The notes under the pieces: generated by a model
Seen by the model: only the letters and a program-made list of their open reading frames with translations
What the model was told of the DNA's origin: nothing
Databases searched by the model: none
Shown here: positions 12,926 to 23,553 of the stretch, one piece after another
How positions within the stretch are numbered: position 1 is the first letter of the stretch
How the letters are laid out: every line of letters starts with the position of its first letter
Assembly (NCBI GenBank): GCA_026874595.1
Contig: CM049317.1
Location: 39,022,401 to 39,086,400, forward strand
Direction: 5' to 3'
Length of the DNA: 64,000 nucleotides
DNA from: Sipunculus nudus
Lineage: Eukaryota > Annelida > Sipuncula > Golfingiida > Sipunculidae
Position numbers and translations under genes: made by a program

Positions 12926-13170
12926 TTATATATAAATTAGTGTGGAGGATTTTATATTTAGGACATTTTCTTGATAAACCTCATATATATATAAATATAT
13001 ATAATTATATATAAATTAGTGTGGAGGACTTAAATGTAGGTTTCCAGGATAAATCTTATATATAAATTAGTGTAATTTTCCTAGATAAAACTTAGTGTTG
13101 AGGACTTAGATGTAGGAGGTTTCCTTGATAAAGTGTAGAGTGTTGTTGTTCATTTAGGAGGTTTCTCGGT
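11255..13170. repeat. Degenerate tandem satellite, about 42-bp unit, about 45 copies
   Basis: The unit is near TGTTTAGGACTAAAATGTAG then GAGGTTTCCTGGATAAAAATTAG, with spacing of 38-45 bp between copies (41-42 bp around 12436-12600). It is much more diverged than the 37-bp array it follows. (TA)n microsatellites have grown inside it at about 12869-12927 and 12982-13005. Confidence 0.9.
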
Positions 13171-14196
13171 GTATGCTCCCTGAGATATGTGCATATACTG
13201 TGTTTTGCTTTATATATTTGTGAGGTTGTAATATATCAATTTCTTCATTTTGAACGTTTCAAGAGGGTTCCATTTTCACGATTGCACCAGAACCTGTAAA
13301 ATCTAAGTTCAGAAGGATCTGTATTGATGAAAAATTTAGGAAAAAATCCTGCAAATCCTTACTATTTACTGGTTCAGTCATTTAATTATGACTTGTATCA
13401 CAGTTGATATGTATCACAGCTTGGAGTACAGCAAATGCATGGGCCAGTTTCAAAAACTGGCACATATAAGGTTGCTGATGAAGTTGTTTTCAGAGGTCAT
13501 CTTAGTTGATGGGGCATCTAATTCCGGGGGGTTTCATATTCACGATTATTTCACATTCATGAATATAGTGAAATTAAAACCCTCGCGAATAAAAAGGCAA
13601 CCACAGTATGTAAATCTTTACATAAGGTTTTGAGAACTTTTTGGTTGTACAGATGCTGTATTACTTTATATACCCAGTATAAGTTTTTATCTTTGAACCA
13701 GTGTGGTTACGGTTATTCCAGTATGAGAGAGAGATGTTTTTGTTGTGTGGATATCATGGCACTGTTTGTGACAAAGCAGAAGTCATCATGCTTCTTTAGC
13801 AGAGACTTTTATCACTAGTGGATAAATGACCACATTGTGTCTATCACCAGCTTTCACCTGTGTCTTGGTGTTTGATGGAGCAGGTATTCCCTGGTACTGA
13901 TTGTCCATGGATCATGTGACTGGCAGTGCCCTGTACAACAAGTCAATATATTACTGATTATCAGGAGTTCTGTCATAACAAACACTGGGTTTAAAACAGG
14001 AAGTGTTTCTCTCCAGTCAATTTTAATTCACAGTTTGAGGGTATGTAGCAACATTTCTTATTCGGTGATTCAGTGAGGTGAGTAATTTTTAGAAATCTGA
14101 AATACTACAAGAAGATTGGAGTCTAAATTTTCCAGTCATAGAGAAAATCTGGGTTGTGTTAGCTGAATATATAAAAGCAGCTTTATATTTTATATA
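13171..14196. other. Non-coding stretch
   Basis: Nothing beyond short open frames (up to 81 codons) without recognisable motifs. Confidence 0.3.
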
Positions 14197-14532
14197 CAGG
14201 GGCGTCAATATAGAGGGGATAGGGGGTATATATACCCCCCACTTTTTGGCAAGGGGGGGATGGTCAATGCAATCATCCCCCCACTTTTCAGAGAATAACA
14301 TTAAAATATTGCAAATGAAATAAATTAATAAATAGAATTAAAGACTTTTGATCCATTTACTAAACAATTAAACAATGTTATGTCTAAACCTTGCTTAGAA
14401 TTCACAAAATAACTTATTTTATAAAACATAATTATTTGAAATATGATTAAGTATATATAATAATAATGAGATATATATTTTAAATATATATATATATATT
14501 TATAGATGAATATGTCCTTCGGCGATGCTGAA

Positions 14533-14588
<56 letters not shown>

Positions 14589-14637
14589 ATATATACAAAG
14601 TCATCCCCCCACCCTGGAAGAAAAATTGATGCCACTG
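14197..14637. mobile_element. hAT MITE with 8-bp target duplication
   Basis: A 441-bp element with ends CAGGGGCGTCAAT and, inverted, CAGTGGCATCAAT (11 of 13 match). It also holds inverted CCCCCCAC blocks near both ends. The flanks are an 8-bp direct repeat TTTATATA (14189-14196 and 14638-14645). A (TA)n tract lies inside at about 14538-14592. Ends starting CAG plus an 8-bp duplication place it with hAT elements; there is no transposase. The duplication is AT-rich and could partly match by chance, but together with the paired TIRs the call is firm. Confidence 0.8.
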
Positions 14638-14680
14638 TTTATATATACTAGTATAAATGGTCCAATTCAATGACAAAGAG

Positions 14681-14905
14681 TTTACATACAAAATACAAGT
14701 TACACTAGCCTAACCTGATGACACAAGGCTTACATACAGAATACAAGATCACACTAGCCTAACCTGATGACACAAGGCTTACATACAGAATACAAGTTCA
14801 CACTGACCTAACCTGATGACACAAGGCTTACATACATATTATAAAATCACATTAGCCAAACCTGATGACACAAGGCTTACATATGGAATACAAAGTCAAA
14901 CTAAA
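14681..14905. repeat. 49-bp satellite, left block (about 4.5 copies)
   Basis: The unit contains ACACTAGCCTAACCTGATGA, CACAAGGCTTACATACAGAA and TACAAGATC (49 bp). The same satellite resumes at 15867 after a 960-bp unrelated segment. Both blocks open with the same variant start unit (TTACATACAAAATACAAGTT). Confidence 0.9.
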
Positions 14906-15866
14906 TAAAAAACACCAAATCAGTTAAAAATAACTGATAAAAAAGCTTTATTTTATGTATCAGGTCCTTTAAAGAAGGTCCTTTAAAACAAAACGCAAAC
15001 CTCAGCAAAACCGCAGGGGCAGCTCTTCCTCTTTACGGTGGATATAATCTCATACCACGGGATGAGCCATGTTTGTCGTTTGTAGGAAGGCTTGAAATAC
15101 GTTATATGTGGAGTACAAACTTTTCCAGACCCCGTTGCCTTAACCTCATTTACTGGAAAGACTACTGAAAATTAAAACAACGATCTTGTTTATGCCCTTT
15201 GCACTCCCCCTTTCCCACCATTAATTTCTATTCGTTCTGGAAAATCATATGCTTGTCATGATAGTATTCAGTTGTTGAACATTTATCCCTCCCTCAAGGC
15301 ATTGATCATTCAAAGAATATTAGTCAAACAGAGCTTTGGCCGGTATATAACCACCTAGGGAATTTGTTGCGCTAACACTTGAGAATATGATATTGAGAAA
15401 GTTTTTTAAATTCTGGCTGGTGGCTATATTGTCCTCATTATCATGAACGGGGCTTTTGCCCCAACTCGGTGGATTGCCCCCCTCATATTTCCTGAAAAAC
15501 AGGGCTCATGTGAGTATTGCTCAAACGAGCCCGATTGTCATCGGATCCTTGGTCTTGTTTATGTCTTAAAATTCAAAAATATAAAATATTAAGTGGCTAT
15601 AGCTTTATTGCTAAACACTTGCAACAGATAATCTAAAACGGTCAACTTCCGGCCAACACGCGATAATCTCCGTGTCATGAACCCCAATGTGTGTCGCGGG
15701 TGTGTCGGTCAATTGGTTTGTTATTTTGGCTGCACGACACACTTCACGACACGCTAGGCGACACAAACCGACACAACCAAGTGTCGGTGTGTGTCGCCTG
15801 ATTTCTGCGTCAGCCTGCGTCGCGCTGTGTCGAGATGCGTGTCGGCCTTGGTGGGTTCACCCCTTT
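14906..15866. other. Unrecognised segment separating two blocks of the 49-bp satellite
   Basis: A 960-bp non-repetitive insert, more GC-rich than its surroundings toward the right. No coding domain is recognised. At 15756-15799 there is a near-perfect hairpin: arms AGGCGACACAAACCGACAC and GTGTCGGTGTGTGTCGCCT match at 18 of 19 positions around a 6-nt loop, and weaker pairing continues outward through further GTGTCG/CGACAC blocks (about 15690-15850). It is probably a mobile element or a captured fragment, but no terminal repeats or target duplication were found. Confidence 0.4.
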
Positions 15867-16675
15867 ACATACAAAATACAAGTTACACTAGCCTAACCTG
15901 ATGACACAAGGCTTACATAAAGGATACAAAGTCACACTAGCCTAACCTGATGACACAAGACTTACATACAGAATACAAAGTCACACTGACCTAACCTGAT
16001 GACACAAGGCTTACATACAGAATACAAGATCACACTAGCCTAACCTGATGACACAAGGCTTACATACAGAATACAAAGTCACACTGACCTAACCTGATGA
16101 CACAAGGCTTACATACAGAATACAAAGTCACACTGACCTAACCTGATGACACAAGGCTTACATACAGAATACAAGATCACACCAGCCTAACCTTATGACA
16201 CAAGGCTTACACACAGAATACAAAGTCACACTGACCTAACCTGATGACACAAGACTTACATACAGAATACAAAGTCACACTGACCTAACCTGATGACACA
16301 AGACTTACATACAGAATACAAAGTCACACTGACCTAACCTGATGACACAAGGCTTACATACAGAATACAAGATCACACTAGCCTAACCTGATGACACAAG
16401 GCTTACATACAGAATACAAAGTCACACTGACCTAACCTGATGACACAAGACTTACATACAGAATACAAAGTCACACTGACCTAACCTGATGACACAAGGC
16501 TTACATACAGAATACAAGATCACACTAGCCTAACCTGATGACACAAGGCTTACATACAGAATACAAAGTCACACTGACCTAACCTGATGACACAAGGCTT
16601 ACATACAGAATACAAAGTCACACTGACCTAACCTTATGACACAAGGCATACAAACATATCACAAGATCACACTAG
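15867..16675. repeat. 49-bp satellite, right block (about 16.5 copies)
   Basis: Continuation of the satellite at 14681. Copies alternate between two main variants, one with CACTAGCCTAACC following AAGATCA and one with CACTGACCTAACC following AAAGTCA, suggesting that more than one unit was amplified at a time. Confidence 0.9.
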
Positions 16676-19355
16676 ACTTCTTGTAATCCTCATTTGACAG
16701 CCACAGATTTCTATCTATCCCCATTTATTCTCCATTGTTGGATGTTCCCCCTGTGTAACTTCTAAAGTTACTTAAAATCTCTTCCATAAAATTTAGCCCC
16801 ACTTATCAAGTGACACCTTTTCACTTGTAAGCACTGTTAATTTAATTTCATAGGATGCAAACTTATGTATTGAAGCTTTTAAGTCTGAAATTCGAAAGCA
16901 ATAAATGGAAAAATTGTAGCTTTTTTTCCCAAGTGTTTAGAAGACTATTTTTTTTTTAAATTAATGCTGTTTACATCAGGCATACCAGTAGCCTATGCCA
17001 GTGCTGGTGTGGTCACCTGGAGCTGGTTATGTAACTGCTTTTGATGAAAACCAATGATTCGCTCATGGTTGTTCAATACATGTTCAGCACTCTAGATTGA
17101 AGAAAGTCTTGCTGCGGTTATTGGCCTGGTGTGGCCTGCATAGGGCTTTGTGGCTTGTGGTTGCTGTGGCTTTCTCTGGTCACCAGTATGGCAAAACGGT
17201 GGCGGCTTCTCATAGATTCCTGCGCGGCTTGGGTGGCACCATCACATCTATCAGCTTCCATCAAAATTATCAGAATTCTCACTAGGGACCATCCAGGGTC
17301 ATTCTCCCAGAGAATGAAACACCCCTGGAGCTGGCTGAATAGTGTAAACTACTTAAGTTAGTTAGGTTATGTAACTTGACTTTAAGAGCTAGCTGACACT
17401 AGGTAAGTCAGCAGTAATCACAGAGACCTCTCCTCCCAACTCCAATTGACAGGTCTAATAAACAAGATGAATCTTTTAATTTCAATGTTTAACAGGGTTG
17501 GGGTAAATGTAATGTGTAATTGCCATACCTGTAATAAATTACAATTTTTCAAGTAATTGAATGTAATATGTAATTGAACAACATTCAGTTACAAGTAATT
17601 GTAATTGTAATGATTACAAGGGCAAAAATAGATGTAATTTCATTTACTTTCCAATTACTTTCCAAATTCATGACAGAGCACCGTACCTTATACCTCATAT
17701 TCCTTTGCACTGTATCAAACCACTCTTGGGTAAGGATTGTAAGCTATGATTATTGAATAAATAGTATCCATGCATATAATAAGCATGGTAATTAATTAGT
17801 ATGCCTTATAAGTTATACTGGCCATTTTCTGTTTTTGCAAATGCCTCCACTGCAATGTGGATAAAGTAATAAGCTTCCATAATGTACACCTATCCAGAGC
17901 TACACTAACACAAGTGTGGGCTTGCTACATTTCACACTTTCACTGAAATGGAGGCTGGAACATACTCATACTGATCTGGTTACATCAGTGTTTATCGGCT
18001 AATTAGCTGACACTGAGACACAGGAACAAAAGAGGCTAATGATCTGGGGAGGCTGATATCAGAATTACCTCAAGTTACTGGCCCATGAGGTAAATACAGA
18101 TAGGTATCAAGATAGCAGGGCTGTCTTAGTTGCCTGGCTCTTTCATTTCAACAGTCTCCAATGTTTCCTGTGCCCAAAGACTCTGGGCATTGCATACTGG
18201 TTTTACTATATGTCATACATAATTAAGAAGCTAACCATGGTGAATGCACTGGATTTTCATTAACTTTAATCCCTATAAATATTTCCATTATACATCAAAT
18301 TGTAATGTATTATATATTCAGCATGAATATATTTATATGAATTATTCACATGAAATGTTTGCATCAATAAGTTTAGTGAAATCAAGTTGTATTTAAAATT
18401 CCAGTATTTATGACAGGACTTTAATCAGCTTTGATAGTAAAGAAATTAGGAATTATGAGTTGATAAGTGTGTAGGATTACCATATAGGATTAAAGTAGTC
18501 GCTAAAATGATTTTTTCCATCATCAAAGGTTTGAACCAACAATAATTTCCATACATGCTCTAATTGGCACATGCCTGTGTTATCAATAAGAAAGAAATTT
18601 TGTCCAATAAAGGATAATATGTGATAAAAGAATATAAGATGAAATTATATTGCACAAATGACTTCAAGATAATATGTTTAAAATATAGTTTACCCATATG
18701 TGCTTTCAGATATTTCTATTTTGTGTAAAAACGCTAATTCAGCAAATGTTTCAATGCTTGATACTATAATAAAGAATACACGCAATGTTCATATATGATG
18801 ATGACAGCCAGTTTTGCCTTTCCATAAGAGACAAGTGTAAATTTGAACAACGATATATTATCATTAGTATAGCTATTGTGCACTTTAATATATGACACCA
18901 GACTGGATGTGTTTTGTTTGCAGTTTTTCCTTTTATAAATTTAATCAGTTGACCTTTCTACCATGAATGATACTTTACATGAACCATGCCTATATTTACT
19001 CCATATTTATCCATCAGTAAGGTTATTTCATACATCATTTACTCACATATTACATTATATTCCTTTAAAATAGCCCAACATGTCCATGATATTCATAAGG
19101 TTTGTCAACTCAATATAGTATCACAATGGTGATACATTATTAGTCCAATCAAGATCAGCTGAGTGCCGTGACCTTGTTTGCTATACATTTTGTTCTTATA
19201 TTTGGCCTGTGTGGTGTTCGGTTTGAGACTGACAGGTATCAAGCAAGCTATGGTATAAGTTACTGATAGTTCAACAACCATACATTTTGGCTCAGACCAT
19301 CAATTTACTGTGTTTTAACCAGACATATGTGAGGTATACTGATGTCAGGTATTGT
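16676..19355. other. Non-coding AT-rich stretch
   Basis: No gene supported. At 17493 there is a candidate hAT-like left end (CAGGGTTGGGGTAAATGTAA) followed by TAATTG-rich text to about 17670, but no matching right end. A family-1 Helentron-like tail remnant (CAGCTGAGTGCCGTGACC then TTGTTT) lies at 19156-19179. Confidence 0.35.
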
Positions 19356-20272
19356 GTTTCTAGGGCTTTTATATCAAATTTTCAATTATTCTGAGGGTGC
19401 TTATAAGCCCCATACTTGGAAAATATGGGTAACAGAGACCGAATTTCAGGTTTCCAAGAAGACATTTGATGGAAATCCCTGGATGTCATGTTAGAAGATT
19501 GTAGGTAAAGTGGTAATGATTTGTGCTTTGTTGACAGACAACTGCATCTTTAAAGGTTTCAAAAGTATTGAAAAAATTCTTCCAAATTAAAAAAAAAGAA
19601 ATCCAGGTGGCCCCACCAGTCTGCAGGAACTAATGAAACACTCCATGATCAATATGCATACAAAATATCATGGTGATTAGTGCATGAGTTGTTCAGATAC
19701 TGGAGCTTTTGCATCAAACTTAAATTATTCTGGGGTACTGCGGAGCCCCAAAGCTTGGAGGATATGGGTAAAAGAGACCAAATTTCAGGTTTTTAAGGAG
19801 ACATTTTATGAACCTCCCTGGATGTCAAGTTAAAAGATTCTAGATACAGTGGTTATTATTTGTGCTCTGTTAACAGATGACTACACCTTTAAAGGTTTCA
19901 AAAATATAGATAAAAAAAGTAAAAATTTAAAAAAAAAATCCAGGTGGCAACACACGCCTGCACGAACTAATGAAAATCTCCATGATCAATATGTATAAAA
20001 ATAATTATGGTGATCAATTCGTTAATTGTTCAGATACTGGAGTTTTTATATCAAATTTTCAATTATTCTGGGGGTAATCTTGGGCTCCATAGCTTGGAGG
20101 ATATGAGTAACAGAGACTTTATTTCAGATTTCCTACGAGACTTTTCATGGACCTCCAATTATGTCAGGTTAGAAGATTCTTGGTCCAGTGATTATGATTT
20201 GTGCCCTGTTAACTGATGACCACATCTTTAGAGGTCTCAAAAACAGAGAAAAAAATGCACAAATTTTTTAAA
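19356..20272 (-). repeat. Three tandem copies of the 338-bp core repeat of family 1, inverted
   Basis: Three copies of a unit spaced 338-339 bp apart, judged from the ATTATTCTG landmark at 19385, 19724 and 20062. It is the reverse complement of the repeat at 22860-23470 and 61741-62960. Each copy carries a target-like T- or A-rich tract and a gapped CAGGTGG...CCAG block corresponding to the GGTGGCGCCACC region of other copies. It is the internal tandem core of a Helentron-like element whose own ends are missing here. Confidence 0.75.
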
Positions 20273-20273
20273 A

Positions 20274-20306
20274 AGGGACCCATGGGTCACTGTGCTCAGC
20301 TGAAGT
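20274..20306 (-). mobile_element. Inverted family-1 Helentron-like tail
   Basis: GGACCCATGGGTCAC followed by TGTGCTCAGCTGAA is the reverse complement of the family-1 3' end, namely the inverted copy of the head motif followed by the GACCCATGGGTC hairpin. No head was found to its right, so the rest of this copy is lost or diverged. Confidence 0.55.
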
Positions 20307-21070
20307 TGACCTTGTAGGTAAAAATCTTAAATAAAATGAAATCGAGAAAAAGTATTATAGGAAGAGGTAATACAGGCTATGGTTGGATGAAATTAATTTG
20401 TATTGATGAGCACAGGCACTCGTTTACAGCACTAAATGGCCTAGAAGCAGTAAACACATTGAGTATGGGCGTCATTACGGGCTTAATGTAATACATGTTA
20501 TGGATAGAACAGACATTAATGTACACAAAACAAGTGACATCATGGTCCTGGTTGTGTAGCATGCGATGCTCACTGATTTTCAATATCATTGACAATTTGA
20601 CAGCTGTTTCAATAGTGCACCTTATTATAAAATGTATACAGTAACCTCTTGACCTGTTGGCTTATCTGTTACAGTCTGCTAAAGCTATAAAAAGAACTAG
20701 AATGACCCTTGGCCAGTTGCCAAATCTGAAATAGGTGGCAGTCTGCCAAACTATTTATAGATACAGACACAATCTTGCTCGTTTGTAAATCTGTTTACAC
20801 ATACTGAAAGACAGGCTACAGTGCTTTTTATTCAAGCTGACATATTCATAAGATTTTGTATCAAAATGTTTAGAATAATAAAAGATGCTGTCCTTTTATT
20901 GTTAAAGGTCCAATAATTCTGCCTAAATTCATTTAAGTAAAAATCTAAACAAAGGCCTCCTAAGAATAATTTTAAAGCAATGTTACAGAAGTTGAAACAA
21001 CAGTTTTGCAGAAGAAGACTATTGCAGCCCTCAGTTTCAAATAGGCTTTCTTATTTAGCTTCCATGACTC
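20307..21070. other. Non-coding stretch
   Basis: No gene or repeat boundary supported. Confidence 0.3.
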
Positions 21071-21074
21071 TACA

Positions 21075-21110
21075 AACAAGTGACCCAAGGGTCATGATGC
21101 TCAGCTGCCA
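21075..21110 (-). mobile_element. Inverted family-1 Helentron-like tail (second)
   Basis: CAAGTGACCCAAGGGTCATG followed by ATGCTCAGCTG is the reverse complement of a family-1 3' end with a GACCCAAGGGTC hairpin variant. Its element body is not clear. Confidence 0.5.
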
Positions 21111-21164
21111 AGCATGACCTGCGACATCATGGGCTGAGATTGCTGTGGGTCATATTGCTGTGTT

Positions 21165-21330
21165 TCTTCATGATATCTGGTATTGTGATTCTCTATTATT
21201 GCCATTCTGTTTTGCATGATATTTGGTGTTGTATTTCTTCATGATATCTGGTGCTGCCTTTGTTCTAGATATCTGGTGCTGTGTTTCTTCATGATATCTG
21301 GTGCTGTGTTTCTTTGTGATATCTAGTATT
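21165..21330. repeat. 25-bp satellite, short block (about 6 copies)
   Basis: Unit near GTGCTGTGTTTCTTCATGAT plus ATCTG (25 bp), identical in kind to the long array at 28518 and the block at 33190. The last copy runs into ATATCTAGTATTTT and directly joins the family-1 element body at 21331. Confidence 0.8.
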
Positions 21331-22385
21331 TTGTCCATCGTCCATCTGGCCGTCCTTTAGCAGGGCACAGATTGTTACTGCTGGTCCTAGAAACGTTTAA
21401 GTGAACATCCGAGATTTCAAACATGACTTACTTATGGCCCACCACTAAAGAAAGAACCTGTATGATTTTTTGGTCATGAGGGCAAAGGTTTAGGTAAAAA
21501 AACACTTATTTAAAAAGATTATGGCTGCATTTTAAGCCATGCTTTTCATCCCAAACTTTCCATCCTGCACATTTAGCTGACTTGCCAGTATGGTGAGAGC
21601 ATAAATGAATTTGGGGCCATAAGGTCAATTCAAGGTCACAGGGGCAATCTATTCACAAATTAATTTCCAGATGATATCTCCATGTTGGTTTGACACATTG
21701 GTTTCAAACTTAATTTAAATATGGTTCACCACATAAGTAAGAACTGATTTTGGGGTCTGAAGGTCAAAGGTCAAGGTCTCATGACCTTTTTTTAGAAGGA
21801 ATGTGTATGCATTTCAAGTCAAACTTTTCATCACAAACCTTCCATTTTCAAGATATTATACTCACCTGCCAATAGGGGAAGATTCTCTTCGATTTAGGGT
21901 CATAGGACCAAAGTCAAGGTCACAGGGCCCATCCATTCATAAATTAGTTTATTGATGATAATTCTGCTTTGGATAGATTGGCTTCAAACTTTATGAATGA
22001 CCCACCACTTAATTTTGATTTTTAGGGTCCAGAGGTCAAAGGTGAAGGTCACAGGAGCCACATCTTTAACTTGATTGTGGATGCACTGTAAATCAAACTT
22101 TTCATCCCAAACTTTCCATCTTTCACACATGGCTTACTTGCCCAAAGTGGAATAAATCTTTTCATTTTGAGGTTACCCAATCAGAGGTAAAGGTCACTGG
22201 ACCTACATTTTAAAATAAAGATTGTTACAATAATCTAAATGCTGCAAGTTCAAGGATAATAAGTTCTCTGATTTTTTGGTCACAAGGTCATTGATTAAGG
22301 TCACAGGACCGTCAATCTGAAAAATTTCTTTTAAAATATCCTTATAGACAAATTCAGCTGAGCATTGAGACCCCTGGGTCCCTAG
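21331..22385 (+). mobile_element. Helentron-like element, family 1, head missing
   Basis: It begins inside the family-1 leader (GTCCATCGTCCATCTGGCCG) and lacks the first ~50 bp with the head hairpin. The body contains repeated phrases of the type GGTCAAAGGTCAAGGTC and CATCCCAAACTTTCCATC. It ends with TTCAGCTGAGC, the imperfect hairpin GACCCCTGGGTC and CCTAG. Orientation is set by this tail. No coding capacity. Confidence 0.65.
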
Positions 22386-22784
22386 TTATAAATAAAAGCC
22401 ATAAAAGCAGGTACTTATGATCGTTATTTAAATTTTGTGATATTTTGTATATCTGGATTCTCAACAGTTTTGTTTGACTGAAACTGAATAAATACAAGAC
22501 ATTGAGTGAATACTTTATAATTGTATTTGAATATAGATACAAAAATTCAATAGTTCTACAATGAAAATGAATACAAATACTAATACAGGTTAAAAGAAAG
22601 TATTTGAATGCCAGTGCAGATACTTTCAAAAAGTATTCATGAAAGCATTCTTGAATATATTTTATAATATTATTTTAAGAATCATTTATTTCAATTATAT
22701 TATTTTTAAAAAATCTTTTTAGATGATGCTATTGTTATTTTTTAATTAAAATTATATTTTGCTCTATGATTGCAATTAATCTTT

Positions 22785-23473
22785 AGCTCAGCTGACTGTA
22801 AGTCATCTGAGCTATAGTAATGACCCTTTGTCTGTTGTCCGTCGGGCCGTCCTGCCGTCTGTCCTTTAACAAGGCACAAATCGTAACTGCTGGACCTGGA
22901 ATCTTCTTACTTTACATCCAATGAGGTCCATGAAAATTCTCCTTGGATACCTGGAATTAGGTCTCTGTTTATTCAAGCTATGGGGCTCTGAAGTACCCCT
23001 CAGAATAATGAAAAATTTGATACAAAAGCTCAAGTATCTGAACAACTTATGCATTGATCACCATGATTCTTTGCATGGATATTGATCATCAAGTGTTTCA
23101 TCAGTTTTTGCAGACTGGTGGCGCCATCTGTATTTTTTCAATTTTTTACAATTTTTTTCTCTATTTTTGAGACCTTAAAAGATGTGGTGATCTGTTAACA
23201 CTGCACAAATCGTAACCGCTGGATGTAGAATCTTCTTTCTTGACATGCAGGGAGGCCCATGAAAAGTCTTCTTGGAAACATGGAATTAGGTCTCTGTTAC
23301 CCATATACTTCAAGCTATTGGGCTCTGAAGTATCCCCAGAATAATGAAAAATTTGATACAAAAGCTCAAGTATCTGAACAACTAATGCATTGATCACCAT
23401 GATTCTTTGCATGGATATTGATCATGGAGTGTTACATCAGTTTTTGCAGACTGGTGGCGCCACCTGTATTTTT
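22785..23473 (+). mobile_element. Helentron-like element, family 1, head plus two core repeats
   Basis: The head AGCTCAGCTGAC lies after TTT and folds with GTCATCTGAGCT (11 of 12 pairs) five bases further on. It is followed by GTCGGGCCGTCC-type leader text and two copies of the 336-338-bp core, judged from CAAGTATCTGAAC at 23031 and 23367. The core is broken at 23474, inside its T-run after GGTGGCGCCACCTGTA, by a family-2 element. Confidence 0.8.
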
Positions 23474-23553
23474 AGCGAACCGGTGAGCTTATGCGATGGT
23501 GCGGCGTTGTGCAGCGTCTGTACGTTAACCATGCTATTTCAAAAATGGCAGGG

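Noticed and set aside
17493-17670. Complete hAT element starting CAGGGTTGGGG
   Set aside because: Only a left-end-like sequence was found, with no matching right end or duplication.
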